From the NCBI GenBank assembly GCA_029721435.1, contig CM056588.1, forward strand, positions 38,581,430-38,645,429: a DNA stretch of 64,000 nucleotides, read 5' to 3'. Shown here one piece after another: positions 1 to 12,085 of the stretch. Numbering within the stretch: position 1 is the stretch's first letter; the number at the start of each line of letters is the position of its first letter. A program made the position numbers and the translations under genes. The DNA comes from Gymnothorax reevesii (taxonomy: Eukaryota; Chordata; Actinopteri; Anguilliformes; Muraenidae). The notes beneath the pieces are model-generated. The model worked only from the letters and a program-made list of their open reading frames with translations. It had not been told where the DNA came from and did not search any database.

Positions 1-1599
1 AGAATATTAAAAATAATTCAACATCAGAATATCTTCAGTAAAACTTAAAATTGGATTGTCTCAACAAATCTACTTCAGAGGATCTGAAGTTGACCAGACT
101 TGCAGATGAAAATGCAAAAAATTCGCCACTTAGGATCAGGGTTACTAGTCAGCAAAATGAAGGGTGTTTTTCATTCTGAGGGCAAGCAACAGTCCTAAGT
201 GTTTTTTTTTCCCTTCTGAACTAGTTCAGGACGTAAATGGAACAGCAGCTGTAACATGCGGGTGAGAAATGAAGGCCATCACCAGAGAGAAAGGCTGTGT
301 TCTTCAGAGCTGCCCTGCTTTAGCGACACAGAGCAGACATGAAGCTGCGTTACTGCTCCTCGTGTATCAGCAACTAAAGAGAGGGCGGTGCTTTATCAAA
401 TCATCTTTAAGTCATTCTGAATCAAAATGTGAACTAAATATTAATGTAATGTCAAAGGAAGCTTGGCCGAAGAATCTGAACATCATCATATTGACGGCCT
501 AAGATGGCTGTCCACTGAAAAAACAGACTCCAAAAGGCAGAGAGACCCCTGGGAGTTGAGTGTGACACCCCTGGGACAGAGGCCCTCCCGTGTGGGTGGG
601 AGTGGGGGGTGGGGGTGGTGTGACCGGTACTCACTCAAGGATGCAGGTGATGGTTGGCAGAACATCAAAAACGCAAACTGCCCTGCTGCCATAACTTTTG
701 ATTTTCTGAGCACCATGAAACGACTCAAATGTAATAACAATCCAAAATTGTAATAAAAAGCTATAAAAACCCAAAATGCTTTTGCAGGGTTTTTTTTATT
801 ATGTTCTGGCAGTTATTAAATTTGGGCAGTTATTAAGTTTCTGGTCATTATTAAACCTCTCTACCATACGCAGTGAAGTGTCAAATCCTAGTATTAAATC
901 AACCTTTGCAGCAAACCTATGGCACAAACTGGAATAGTATGGAGTTCATATCACACTGGGCATTTTACTTCATATTCCCTGAAGCAAGGGTGCGGGTCAG
1001 TATTGAGAGTTACACATTTCCATGATACGTTCCAAATATTTAGCTTGGAACAAGAGCAGAGAGCAGAAATACAATTTTCAAAAGTGGAGGGAAGGGGGGG
1101 TGGGGGGTCTCTCCACCGCCCTCCCTGTTTGGTACACCCCTGGCCAGAAGAATTTTTGGCTTCCTCTTTCATATTATCAACATGGGTCCCTGACAAGGAG
1201 ACCCCAGATCAGTCAGAATTTTTGCCTTGAAGGCTGTAATCATTCCACCTCACAGACTTCCAGGCTGGGGAACTGGGGGGTGAGGGTTACAGCTGATAAA
1301 CTGGGTTCAGTCTTTCACTACTATTTTTGCCTTGCCAAAGGCAGTAACCCGCTCTGCTAAATAGGCCAGAGTCTCTGGCACGGTGTCCGCCACGAACAAG
1401 GCCAAAAAAAACTTCCTTGTCAAATCAGAATTGCTCGAGGAAATGCTGTGTGCTTTGAATGCAGTCAAAATAGTTTTTGAACTCAATCAAATTAATTGAT
1501 GAAGCGACAGAGATTAAATAGAATCTTGCTCATGTCTTGCTCATCAGGATCTGTTTCTGGGTTGATCTACATTCATGACAGACATTTGTAATCTGTATT

Positions 1600-2210
1600 T
1601 CATTTTTTGTCAGTTAATATTTTAGTTTCCCTTGTTTTTCTTCGTCTGAGTATTCATCCCTGTTCTTCATTTCCTATGTCCATATGCTATTGTTTACCTT
1701 TTCTTTTTGTGATTCTCCTTTTCTGTTTCTGTCCAGCATTCTGGCTGTCTAAGTCAGTTTTGTTTTCATTTTGTTGATTGATTTCAATGTCTTGTTAATC
1801 TCCCACTCCCCATGTTCATTCTTCACGCCTCTCCTTCATCTTTTTCCCATTGTTATGCATCGTCTCAGTTTATTCAAGTTCTGTTTCTGTTAGCCGATGC
1901 GAGTTCATCATTGTGGAATCAGTTCAAGTGTCATATGAGCCCTTATTTGCCTGCCTGTCTGCCCGCCAGTTTGATCTTGTTCCGCCCAAGTGTCTGATTT
2001 TTGGATTTGCCTTGTTCTGTCTATTGAAACTCGTCTGTTCATGACATATAGCCTGTTTTTTGATGACAAGTTCAGAATGCGATTTTCTATTTGAGTCCGC
2101 CCGCCCTGTTTTGACCCTTGCCAGCCCGACTTTGATCCGGCTTTAAATAAACTTGGGATACTTTATCTCAGTTGTCTGTGACTGAGTCCTGAGTTCACCC
2201 TGACAATTCA
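1600..2210 (+). repeat. Retroelement 3'-end-like, CT-rich segment
   Basis: A pyrimidine-rich stretch with repeated CCTGCCTGTCTG-type words ends in an AATAAA (about 2146) followed within about 60 bases by CTGAGTCCTGAG..CCCTGACA. The texture resembles a second segment at 49740-50660, which also ends in AATAAA. I infer a 3' fragment of a fish retroelement; the family cannot be named from sequence alone. Confidence 0.35.
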
Positions 2211-3852
2211 GCCTCACTATCCAAAAGAATGGCTTTGCTCCTTAGTGTCTGTCAACGCAAGAAGTATTCCACAGCGTCAGTATAACTGCCCCTAAACCGC
2301 ATGTCATTTTTATAACGTGCTTTACTGCTTTTGACCGAGATTATTGATCCAGTGCTGCGATGTTCTCTTTATTTCCACACATTGCTAGCAGACTATCCCA
2401 GATGGCTCATTTAACACAATGATATGCAAAGCCTGTCAATGCTGAAAGTGCTTCTCATGGTTCCCACCCGTCAGTCGCACTTAGCGCCGTGGCAGTTTTA
2501 GAGAACACTAAATGGCGCCGTGCTATGCGGAGTTCTTGACAGGTTCAAAATGGTGCTTTTCATCACGCTGTGTCATGACATTGATGCGGTGCCTTCCTCC
2601 GAGGGCGATTTGCATTTACAGTAGACGCACGTCAGAACAAAGTCACCCGCGGATTAAATCTTCAGAGAACTTCATAAGCAGATATTTGATGCACCGAGCT
2701 CCACTCACAGTCACCCTCCTGTGACAGCTCCATGAAGTCCCTTTCCCCCGGCAAGTCATCCTCATTCCGTTCTGTTCCCGACCAAAATCCAGAAAAAAAA
2801 ACCCCTCCCGTGCTGAGGAGAGGACTCTCGAGAGTGCATTACGTCTCATCATAAAAGCCTCTTTTAAAATAGGCTTTTTGTTTGCGGTTTAACTGCTTTG
2901 GCAAAAAATGAACGCTTAGCACTCTCGTCACCGCCAGGCAATTCAAACAGAGACAAGGAGCATAATGCTAGAGTATCTACGAGAGAGGAAGAGAGAGACG
3001 ATCAGTGTGAAATCAAGGGCCTGAGACATCTGCATGTGTTACCCTCTGGTGCTTATGAAGGCAGATGGCTCACAAAAAAATTTATGGTGGTTAAAGGGAG
3101 TATGTCAGCTGGGGCACATGCGTAGTGGAGTCCAGTCGATAAACACTTTCATACATGCAGTGCGATATCAAGGGAGCAGAAATACGAACCCCAAGCTTAT
3201 TAGAACGTGTGTAAAGCGTACCTTCGTCGCTGTTTTAAATACAGAGGATGGCCTGCAAACGCGGAGTTGCTAGAGTAACCGAATGCCGAAACCCACGGAG
3301 AATAAATGATGCTATCCATCCATATTCCTTTGGCCGAAAACACATTGAAAGTGTGAGGTAAGGTAAACCGGTGAAGTTTCAATCAGTTTGCATCGTGTGC
3401 ATCCTTGAGAAGTTGGGGGAATTTTTTTATCAAGAAACCGTCTTTAATGTCCGCAGAACCTGTTTGTCGCAACGTTTTGTCGGACAAACAGCCGTCATAG
3501 ATCCTTTTGCTACTGCTGCCAGTTTGATGGCTGCCATAGGACGACAGAATCAATGCAGGCTGATTTAAAAGCAATAATAACGCAACAAAAACCCAAACTA
3601 TGACAAACTGATGCTACGAATAAAGATAGTTTTTTGGTAAAAATTTCAATAAACGAATAAAGGATGAATGCGATTTACACAGATTGAAATGTTTACATCT
3701 TACATCTCCTATGAACTTGAAATAGTTGTACCAACGTTTTCAAGATGCTCTGCTTCGTTGCGCGCATACGCCCCGGCTGACATAGTCCCTTTAAAAGCAT
3801 TTAAATGTAACAGTTCACTAATGAGCCATTTCCATAAACAATGGGAAAAAAC

Positions 3853-3994
3853 GAGTACCTGCACACTTGGATCAATACAAGTCTCTAATACACCACGCTT
3901 TTGGTCAAAGGACCTTCATCAGGGCAACGATGTCCTTTGACCGAAAGCTTGGTGTATTACAGAGACTTGCATTGATCCAAGTGTGCAGATACTC
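3853..3994. repeat. Hairpin (inverted repeat with 18-bp loop)
   Basis: Two arms of about 60 bp (3853-3913 and about 3930-3994) are complementary with a few mismatches. One arm carries CACACTTGGATCAAT and TTTGGTCAAAGGAC. The loop reads CTTCATCAGGGCAACGAT. The loop/stem word (rc CCTGATGAAGGTCC) resembles terminal segments of Penelope-like elements, but this is only suggestive. Confidence 0.6.
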
Positions 3995-5055
3995 ATTTTT
4001 TTTGCTATGTGTTTTTTGGTTATCTGGCACCTTGGCATTTTTTGGTCGTGAGTGCAGTGATTCGCTCTCAGTGTCGCCCAGATTAGACATGTTTATGAAC
4101 CACTGAATACAACTCCAAATAACTACTAATATTCTGAGTAGGATTTGTCGGTTGTGATTTGTAAACACAACATTCAAAGTCAGCCCCTCCCCCTTGGCTC
4201 ATCAACATCAGAAGTGCCACGGTGCGGTTCAGTGCTATGTCCCACCCTCACACCTCTCGTGCTGTTATTAACTAGGGGCTACAAACCCACTGCCCAAAGC
4301 CTAACACCTAGAAATGTCCCGTACAAGGACAAATATGAAAATGCAGGCAGACGATAGGGTCTCTGTAGATGTAAACACCACAACACAATTCTAGTGGGTC
4401 CTGAGTGAGGACTAGGATTTTTTTTTCCTAAATCAATTATTTTCAATCAACCTTTACTCCGAATAGAGCCAGTCAAACGCAGGCCAGGTTAAAAAGGACC
4501 AGATCGGTAGTAGCCAACCCTGATCCTGGAGGGCTCCAGGGGGTGATGGATTTTGGTGTTACTTTGAAAGTCATTGAGCAGTTACACAGCTGACTACACA
4601 ATTATCTTACCTCACCAGGATTCTCGGGTCTACAGTTGGTGGTGAGAACAGAAACCATCAGATATTCCTAGTTTTCTTGATGACTGCAATGCCCTTTCAA
4701 AGAAACTGTACGCTTGAATGACGGGTTTTGATTCTGTGACCATGTTGACATCACAAGGAGAATGATTTGTACAGTTCAGCCCAGGAAAGAAAAGGTTTGG
4801 TTTCCGCAGCCATTGTACACTTTTCTCATTGATGAAACAGCCAATCAGAGCAGAGCCTTATTTTCAGCCATCCACTAAAACTAGCGCATAGCAGCACAGT
4901 TAATGAGGGGAGGGAATGAGAGGCTGAAGACTGGCTTTTTTCCAGCATTATTTGCAAGAACATAGTTTTAAAGATGTTCGCTAATTGTTTTAGTACAATA
5001 TGGGAACCTTTGGAATATTTGCATCTACCAATCCTTAGCAGACTCAAGAACTCAC

Positions 5056-5608
5056 CGAGGTGACATACTGGATGTCCCTGCAGAGTCTAGTTTCCCGAGG
5101 GAAGTCGTTCAGCTCCAAGAAGTTGTCCACCACCACCTGACCGATGATGTCGTGGCGGGTGAACCTGTCAAAGTCATAGACGCTGAAGTGCAGCTTCCGA
5201 GTGGGCAGCTCTGCATATCCTACGGGAAAGAGGAAGACCTCGTCGAAGACGGGGTTGAGAGTCTTGCGGTGCACCTTGGTCTGGTGCTTGGTCTTGCGGT
5301 CGGGGAGCAGGTAGATCTTCACATAGGGGTCGGAGGTTCCCGAGAAGTCCTTAGCGGGCAGGTCCTCCGCCCTGTGGATCTTGACGATGAGCTGCTCCAT
5401 ATCGCAGTCGTACTTGAGGACAAAATGCAGTCGGCCACAGCTGTTGCCCCGACGACCCTCGTCTCCATCCAACGAGCGCTGCTTGTAGAGCTCGGGTTTG
5501 ATGCGGCCCAGACTCAGGCCTAGACCTGGCAGGGACTCCTGCCGTTGGAACTGGGCCACATTAAAATCCGGATTCGACAAGTTCATCTGCCTCCGGATAG
5601 AGTTGTGC
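5056..5608 (-). CDS. syt9: Synaptotagmin-9 coding exon 3 (linker and C2A domain)
   Basis: This exon encodes residues 171-355, with the acceptor AG at 5610-5609 and the donor TCG|GTGAGT (5055-5054), phase 0. It starts HNSIRRQMNLSNPDFN, a Syt9-specific linker, then GRIKPELYKQRSLD, then a full C2A domain from about residue 228 to 352. C2A is a calcium-dependent phospholipid-binding beta-sandwich. The five calcium-binding aspartates are all present: D258 and D264 (AKDFSGTSDPYVK) and D316, D318 and D324 (YDFDRFTRHD). The polybasic strand (DRKTKHQTKVHRK) and the KTLNPVFDE motif are also intact. The domain should therefore bind calcium and anionic membrane. The C2B-encoding exons expected next are not found in 1-5055 and should lie left of the window. 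No frameshift or stop is seen across the three exons, so the gene looks functional. Confidence 0.95.
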
Positions 5609-7448
5609 CTTCCAACAGAGATGAAGACATGCGTCAGTGATCTTTGGCAGAATGTAAGAATCTCCCGATTAATTTCTGTTTGCTGGACTAGTGGTCATAC
5701 AAGGAAGTTTAAAAAAGGTAAACATTCCACCGATGTTAGGGGCTATTTCTCTGCAGACAGAAAGTGCATCATGTGCCCAGAGTGAAATAGCTCACCAGGT
5801 TATGTGGTAGAGGCAGAAACTCTGGTAGTTTTCAAGACCAGCCTTGATATTGTTTAGTTGCTGTCTAGTTCAGAACTGTTTGTTAGGTACACTTAAGTGG
5901 TGGAAAAATAGTTAGCTTCATTGTTGGGCAGATTTGCCTATTCTCACTATGCTGTTGTTCTATATTATGTTATCAGATTTATTGAACATGATACCTCTTA
6001 TCTCAAGGCTGTTTGAAGTCAATATAAACGACTGGGTGATGGGCAAGTATTTGGTTTTTTTAAAACACAATGCATATAGAGTATTTGTTCAATTTCCAAC
6101 ATACTATATTCTACGCTTCTCGTAAGTTAGTTATATCGGTTGATTATACACACAGTCTGTTTACATAAATAAGCATTTAATAAAGTGCAATACAGTAGAG
6201 TGTACTGTATTTAGAACAGGCTGTTTAAAGGAAACTTCTGGAATGTAGAAAAATCTTACCTGTTGTACTTGTCACACTATAAGTAAATACTTTCAACCAA
6301 AGTCATTGCTTTCTGGCCTTTAGTTTTTATTTCATTAGCTGTGAAAGTAAGGCTGTATCATGGTTTGAATTTCCTCGGGGCCACCATATCTGTAAGCTCG
6401 CAAAGCACCTTGGGAGTGTGTCATCTGGTTGCTTGACCATATCAAAAAAGCGATGACTTTGCTTGAAAGTATTTACTTATAGTCAGACAAGTACAATAGG
6501 TAAGATTTGTCTACATTCCAGAAGTTTTTTTTAAGAATATCTGAACTACAAACTTCATAATTTCCTTTAAAAAAGAAATTAGCCAATTTCTAAGCTTCCC
6601 TACCTGAGTTAAGATCAATAAAACCACTCTTAAAAAATCTCTCTTAGTCTGAATGCTGCATGCTCCCATTCTGCTCTGGTTTTCTGCCTTTTATAATGAG
6701 TATGGATTAAATTCAAGGAAATTCTTGGATACACTTTATTCATTGTTTATGTACTATTGTGCACTTAATTCATTATTGTCCACTCAACACTTTACATGCT
6801 ACTTTGGGCCTGTGGTCAGAAATGAAGCTCTACGCAGGCTCTGACAGGCACAATGTCAAGCAATCTGATCAGCTGTAAATCAGCTGTTTCAGCTCGTCAA
6901 TCACTTGAGAACACTTAACTGTCTCCTGACAAAGCCTAATCAGAAGATTACTTGATTGTAAATCCAAAGTCCTATTTAAACTCACCTTCAAAGAAGGAGC
7001 GTCTGAACATGCTCGCTAAGCAACCCTCCAACATTCCAACTCCACCTTTCTTCCACTGCGTTCATTAATTGTTTCATGACTGCTACACCAATCTATAAGG
7101 CATGCCTCATTTTTGTTGTTAATTTTGCTGTGGGCTCTGTGCTATGGGAGGGGGGGTTGATAGCTTATTTAAGGATTACTGAAGGCAGGGAGCAGCTACT
7201 ATTTTGACAAGGTGATCCTGACAGAGGTATGCAACTAGAATGTTCTTAAAAGCACAGACTAATTCTGCAACATAACAATCACTGCTAATAATTTTGGGCC
7301 AAAAGGTTCCAAAGTGCTGACTTAGAATTTTGAGAAAAAACATGCAGAAAACGCACTCTGGGAATGGATGCAGTGTTGTTGGAGTTGGGCTCGGAGTGGA
7401 GAGAGCAGGTAGGGAGTGGATGGGATATTGGGGGGAGGGGGTACTCAC
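5609..7448 (-). other. syt9 intron 2
   Basis: A 1,840-bp intron bounded by GT (7448-7447) and AG (5610-5609) on the minus strand, phase 2. It holds a TTAA-flanked MITE (6225-6534). The rest is AT-rich and unremarkable. Confidence 0.9.
6225..6534. mobile_element. Non-autonomous TTAA-flanked MITE
   Basis: Terminal inverted repeats of about 60 bp (CTTCTGGAATGTAGA.. at the left and its complement ..TCTACATTCCAGAAG at the right) enclose about 190 bp without coding potential. TTAA sits directly outside both ends (6225-6228 and 6531-6534). A TTAA target duplication is the hallmark of Kolobok and piggyBac transposons. It lies inside syt9 intron 2. Confidence 0.75.
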
Positions 7449-7812
7449 CGAGTGGAGGAATTGGGCTCTGTGACCTGCCGCTGCATGCGAGCGTTATGGA
7501 TACAGTTCTCCTTGCCCTTCGCCTGGGCCTCCAGGGGTATATCCGGGGAGGTATGGCTGATCTTCATGGCGGATTCGGGCGTGGGCGTGAGCGCCGCCTC
7601 CTTTACGCAGTCCGGATCGTACTCATCCTCTCCGGCAGCGTCTGCATCGGAGTACACGCCCTGCTGGTCACCCTCCCCCTCCTTACAGCCTGGGAGCAGG
7701 CCGCGGCCCCGCAACGGGACCCAGAACAGCTTCCAGGACACGAAGAGGGAGACCCCAAACAGAGCCAGCCCACAGGCCGTCACCACCAGAGACAGCAGGC
7801 TCACCGACACAT
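7449..7812 (-). CDS. syt9: Synaptotagmin-9 coding exon 2 (transmembrane segment and linker)
   Basis: This exon encodes residues 50-171 (both end codons split). The acceptor is ..GGCAG|AT (AG at 7814-7813) and the donor CG|GTGAGT (7448-7447). The phases agree with exons 1 and 3. Residues about 53-75 ([22 protein letters not shown]) form the single membrane span that anchors the protein in the vesicle membrane, followed by the basic juxtamembrane stretch [13 protein letters not shown]. Residues near the end ([13 protein letters not shown] and QRQVTEP) are the conserved linker block of the Syt3/6/9/10 group. The Asp/Glu-rich middle is poorly conserved. Oddity: the position after SWKL is usually Cys in this group as I recall it (SWKLCWVPW), but here it is Phe79, and the next Trp is Leu, so a candidate palmitoylation site is missing. 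Identity with the group is clear; assignment to syt9 rests mainly on exons 1 and 3. Confidence 0.92.
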
Positions 7813-9627
7813 CTGCCATCAGGAGAGGTCATCATCATCATTATCATCAATCACCCTGCAGACATCCAACATCAATCTTCATATATTAACTATTTGCCAT
7901 CAATCATCCATCACTTGCATCAACATCATCATTCTGCATCCATCCAGCATCTGTCTTCATCATTATCACATCATCATCAATCACCCAGCATGATCGGTCC
8001 TTATTTGTCAACAATCATGCATTGATCATCCATTATCATCATCACCACCACATCATTCTGCATCCATCAAGCATCAACTATCATCTATTAATTATCAATC
8101 TATCTATCATCATCATCGTAATCATGATTGTCATCATCATCTATAAGTCTTCATACATCCACCAGTGATTAATATGCACCACTTATTATCTGTCAATCAT
8201 CAGAGCTGTCATCTGGCTTTGTCCATCCAGCACCATCAATCATCCATCCATTATTGTCATCACTCCTATGCTTTGGAATTATCAATGTATTTCCGGTGGG
8301 AAAATACAGATTTTTCCCATCTTCATTTATAATTCAGAATTACAGTTTGAGTGAATTTTTAAGAGAAACTGACAGAGAGAGAGAGAGAGAGACATGAAGA
8401 TAGAGAAAAGATGTGAAAATGATGGAGCAATAGAGATGAGATGAAATTAAAAAAAAAAGGGCAAAAGAAGGTTTAGGAAAAAAGAAGAAAGGAACTGCTC
8501 CTCCCCCCTCCTCAATTTTGTAAAAATCCTCAGGACCCCCAGTGCCACATGACAGCCCAGCAAGAGCAGCTTCATCAGTTCCTGACATATTTTACACGTA
8601 GCCAGAGAAGCTGATGTATGGCTTGTTACTGCACCAACAATGCTGGGCAATGCATCAACTGAGCCTGTTACAGCCTTTCAGCTTCCTATCTCCACCAGAA
8701 AGCGCCTTAAAATCCCTCTCCTCGCTGATTTTACCCCTGACAGGTACATCTCCTGTCACCTATTTTTAAACCGTCTCCATTTCTGCGGCGGTAACAAGCC
8801 TCAGCTCCTCAGTTCCTCAGGTGAAGGCATAGCTGCCATTTAGTAACTGCAGGAAACTTGCATAGATGACTTGCGCCTATAATCAGCATATTATGAGGAT
8901 GCTCCCAATAAGCATGATTATGCTTTTATGAGCACTTTAGAAGTTAGCAATTACTGCTTTTCTGTAATCTGAGAGCCATGACTGAGGTTTTGTTAACATG
9001 ACAAATTGTAATCACGGGAACAGACGATTAAGCCTGAAAAAACTTCCACTAAAACTTGAGCACATTTACCCACAAACATTTTGAGGGGTTTTCAACCCAG
9101 CTCAGAGAAGGCGCAGGCTATCATTCCAACCATGCAGTTATACTCCTGATTCTCTAAATCAACCCCTAGCATCCTTGCCAGAAGTCTTGATTAGCAGTAT
9201 CGTGTAGGTTACTGCATATCTGAAATTACTGCCTAAAGCCGCACCTTCCCTTTCTGGATAAGGTCAGGAACCCAGGGTGCCAGGCATTGTATCAAGCCTG
9301 GTCTTACAAACACCCAAAATCCTGCCCCTAATACATGGCCTGACCAGCTATTACATGTAGGAACAAGTCTTGGTGAGAAAAATACTTTTTAATATCTGTG
9401 TGGAATTTAGTTTTTGGCCATTTCTTTCTTTGCACCTTATCCAAAACAAAATTAAATCTGAAGAATCACAGGCAGGCTATCTCCCCAAATCTATTTTTTG
9501 AATTGAAGAGCCTAGTGCTGAAAGTACTTTGGCAACATTTTCACACACTGTGAGGAAAGGATGGGAAAAAAAAGTCTTTTATAGTTTCCTCAGTCAATTT
9601 TCTCGACACAGACATTTAGAGATTTAA
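7813..9627 (-). other. syt9 intron 1, segment adjoining exon 2
   Basis: Immediately beyond exon 2 is a degenerate ATC/ATCC simple-repeat tract (about 7825-8260, CATCATCATC words on the plus strand), then a short GA run (8374-8392) and an A/G-rich stretch to about 8490. From 8500 to 9627 no feature is recognisable. Confidence 0.6.
7825..8260. repeat. Degenerate ATC trinucleotide repeat
   Basis: The plus strand is dominated by TCATCATCA and CATCCA words interrupted by other bases. It is an imperfect microsatellite about 15 bp from the acceptor of exon 2 on the intron side. Confidence 0.8.
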
Positions 9628-10064
9628 AGGAGACCTAATATGCTGATCCTTCTTTTAATACATATGCGTAATGTTATAATGTTGGTTGTCCATGCTCAAC
9701 CTCTGAAAAGTTTCTAAACATAAGATACAGGGATTTTGCCCTAATCCAAGAACGTGATTTCGCAAGCATGATTTCCTTTCTGAACGGCTCATCCTGAGAT
9801 CTTCACGAGATCTGGGCAAAACTTGACGTCAGATTGTGCCGTCAAATTAGTACAGACCTAGCCAGAGCCAACCACTGCGCTGGACCTGCCCACACCGGAA
9901 ACTATTCTAGCAGGCACTAACAATGGCAGATCATACTATGCCTTAGTAGCGTCTACACTTTTAAAATACAAAAGAAGAACTGCCGATCATTTGCGATGTA
10001 ATTTTGTCAGTATCTCTCCCAAAGCTACTTGTCCATTTACTTTTGGACGCAGAGAAAAACAAAT

Positions 10065-10260
10065 ATTTCTCTTCCAAAAGACAATGCCACCAGAAATCAG
10101 TGGGCAGCTTTTTTTGTTTGCTGGCAGCAGACATCTACGGCCGAAGCGAACGTTAGCTGTTTGAGCTCAGCATTTCACCAGAGACGGCTTTGTCAATAAA
10201 GGAAAATTCAACACAGGATAAGCATTTCAGCTGCTTCTCAAACCTAAAGCTGCTGCATCG
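10065..10260 (+). pseudogene. Broken THAP zinc-finger domain of a transposase
   Basis: THAP domains are DNA-binding zinc fingers found in transposases. In one frame (from 10071) the sequence reads LPKDNATRNQWAAFFV, matching the F/LPKD..R..W..FV core. In a shifted frame (from 10168) it reads QHFTRDGFVNKGKFNTG, matching the C..HF..D.F.N.G part, followed by a stop. The two halves lie in different frames, so at least one frameshift separates them. The N-terminal C2 pair is not clear. This is a dead remnant of the transposon's own gene, not a host gene. Confidence 0.55.
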
Positions 10261-10732
10261 ATCAAGCACTCGGAGCCACAAGCTGTAAGTAACCACATAA
10301 CAGCAAATAATGTAAGTGAAGCTAACTTGTTACGGGTGGCTAGCAGGACCACTAGCGATAGTTAGCACTAAACCTGGTCTCAAACGCAGGCTTTGTAAAA
10401 TATCTGAAGATAAAGCCTGAATCGGTCGCGACTGTCCGTGACTCACAGACACAGAAGCTGTAAGTTCCTTTTACTGCATAAAACAACTTGACGTGATAGC
10501 CAGTTGATTGTGGCTGGTGCACAGCGGCTAACATAGCCGAGTAACTGTTGCTTATTTTTGTGTCCTAAATATGCCTGAGTGATATCAAGGGAAATTCTAC
10601 AGGTGTATGAACATAAACCTCATTTGAAGATAACTCTTAATACTTGTTTGTGAACTGTCAACTTGGTACAACTGTTCACAGTAACAGACCTCGTTGTCTG
10701 AAAAACCTGTATTGCAAGGGTTTGTCTCTGAG

Positions 10733-12085
10733 TATGACCGCTCGGCTACCAGCTACTGCATGTTAGTTTGCATGTTGTGTAAAATTGAAAATGCTCCTGG
10801 TTAACTTATATGTAGTAATTCTGATCGGAATGTTGAGTTACTTCGGTAAGCATCAATGTGGCAGTTTCATCATAACGTTGCCCAATTGTAGCCACTACAG
10901 TTAGTGATCGCTTCACTTATCCATGACCGGGATCAGCATGATACTTCACAAATGTCTGAGCAAGCTCTCTTGTGCTACCATGAAAGCAATGCAAAACGCA
11001 GAAGCTCTACCGTTTTACAAATTATTTCTCTGCACTACCTTGACATAATTTCATCCCCCTTTAGAAATTGTTGTGGCTAATAAAAAGCCAAAAAAAGACG
11101 GAGATTAAGTAGGTAATTCTTTCCTGTAGAAGTAATAAATTCGCTTGCTCCACATAAGCAACTTGTCCGCGCTAACGGAACTTACGGTCTGCAAAACCTG
11201 TATTATGTTCATAACATAACCAAGCTCTCTCTAGCTGTCACGTATTATCTATAAAGCTGCTTTCACATCAGACACGAAACAAATATTTCGCAGGACAGAT
11301 TAGCCTACATTCGAAGTTAATGCAAAGACGCAAATGCATGTTATGGGCACATGAAGCCGCTTTCACACCGAACGCGAAATAAATTTTTTGCGCGACAGAT
11401 TAGCTACATTTAAAGTCAATACAAAGTCACAAATACAGGCATTATGGGTGCGTTAAGCAGCTTTCAGACGGGACGCAAAACAAATTTTTTGTGCTACAGA
11501 TTACATACAAAGTCATGACTGCTTATCAGCTACTGCATGTTAGTTTGCGTGCTCTGCAAATTAAAAATGCTTCTGGTTAACTTATATGCAGCAATTATGA
11601 TCGGTATGCTTGTGTTACTTCGCTAAACATCAATGTGACCGTTTCATCATAACGTTGCATGATTGTAGCCACTACAGTTGAAGCAAAATGGAGAGGTGCT
11701 ATATGTGTCTGCCGAGTTGGGCTGCAGTTAGACCAGACGTAGATTTTGCAGAGCTTGGGGTGCGTTTTTTGGTGCTAATGAAATGATCGCTTTACTTATC
11801 CATGACCAGGGTCAGCCTGATACATCTCCAATGTCTGGGCAAGCTCTCTGATACTACCGGTGAAAGGAATAGGGAAGCGCACAGGTTATAACGTGTCTGG
11901 TATAACAAACAATTTCTCTGCATTGCCATCAATTGAATATTAAATTCTTTCCTGTAAAAGTGATTGATTCGCTAGCTCCACATAAGCAACGGTTCACGCA
12001 GATGGAACTTACGGTCTGTAAAACCTCTATTATATTCATGACATAACCAGAGCTCTGTCTAGCTCTCGCACACTATCCATAATGT
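10733..12085. repeat. Tandem duplication of about 500 bp with a 100-bp repeat between the copies
   Basis: Copy 1 (10733-11245) and copy 2 (11514-12085) share many blocks, among them AGCTACTGCATGTTAGTTTG, TTTCATCATAACGTTGC, TTATCCATGACC and GGAACTTACGGTCTG. Copy 2 has an insertion of about 100 bp near 11685-11785. Both copies are inside the Kolobok-like element. Confidence 0.75.
11253..11513. repeat. Three tandem copies of an approximately 100-bp repeat
   Basis: Units start near 11253, 11353 and 11454, each with AAGC.GCTTTCA..., then a GACGC/CGAA word, then AAATTTTTTG.. and ACAGATTA.. . The third unit is shorter. The unit resembles one arm of the palindromic TTAA element at 26658-26814. Confidence 0.75.

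Larger units (their letters stand above)
1..5055 (-). other. syt9 intron 3 (5' part, runs off the left edge)
   Basis: This is intronic DNA 3' of the C2A exon in gene orientation. No C2B-like coding segment could be found on either strand. It contains a CT-rich, AATAAA-bearing segment at about 1600-2210 that resembles the 3' end of an interspersed retroelement, a 142-bp hairpin (3853-3994) and a fragment of a hAT-type terminus near 4505-4545 (..AGCCAACCCTGATCCTGGAG). The remainder shows no recognisable feature. Short open frames here lack similarity and codon structure. Confidence 0.7.

Noticed and set aside
1..5055. Searched for the syt9 C2B exons (DLGEL.FSLCYLPTAGRL-type sequence) on the minus strand
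   Set aside because: No matching frame; the exons are inferred to lie left of the window.
5152..5523. Open frame of 123 codons on the plus strand
   Set aside because: Antisense shadow of syt9 exon 3.
7364..7993. Long plus-strand frames (209 and 157 codons)
   Set aside because: Antisense of syt9 exon 2 continuing into the ATC repeat.
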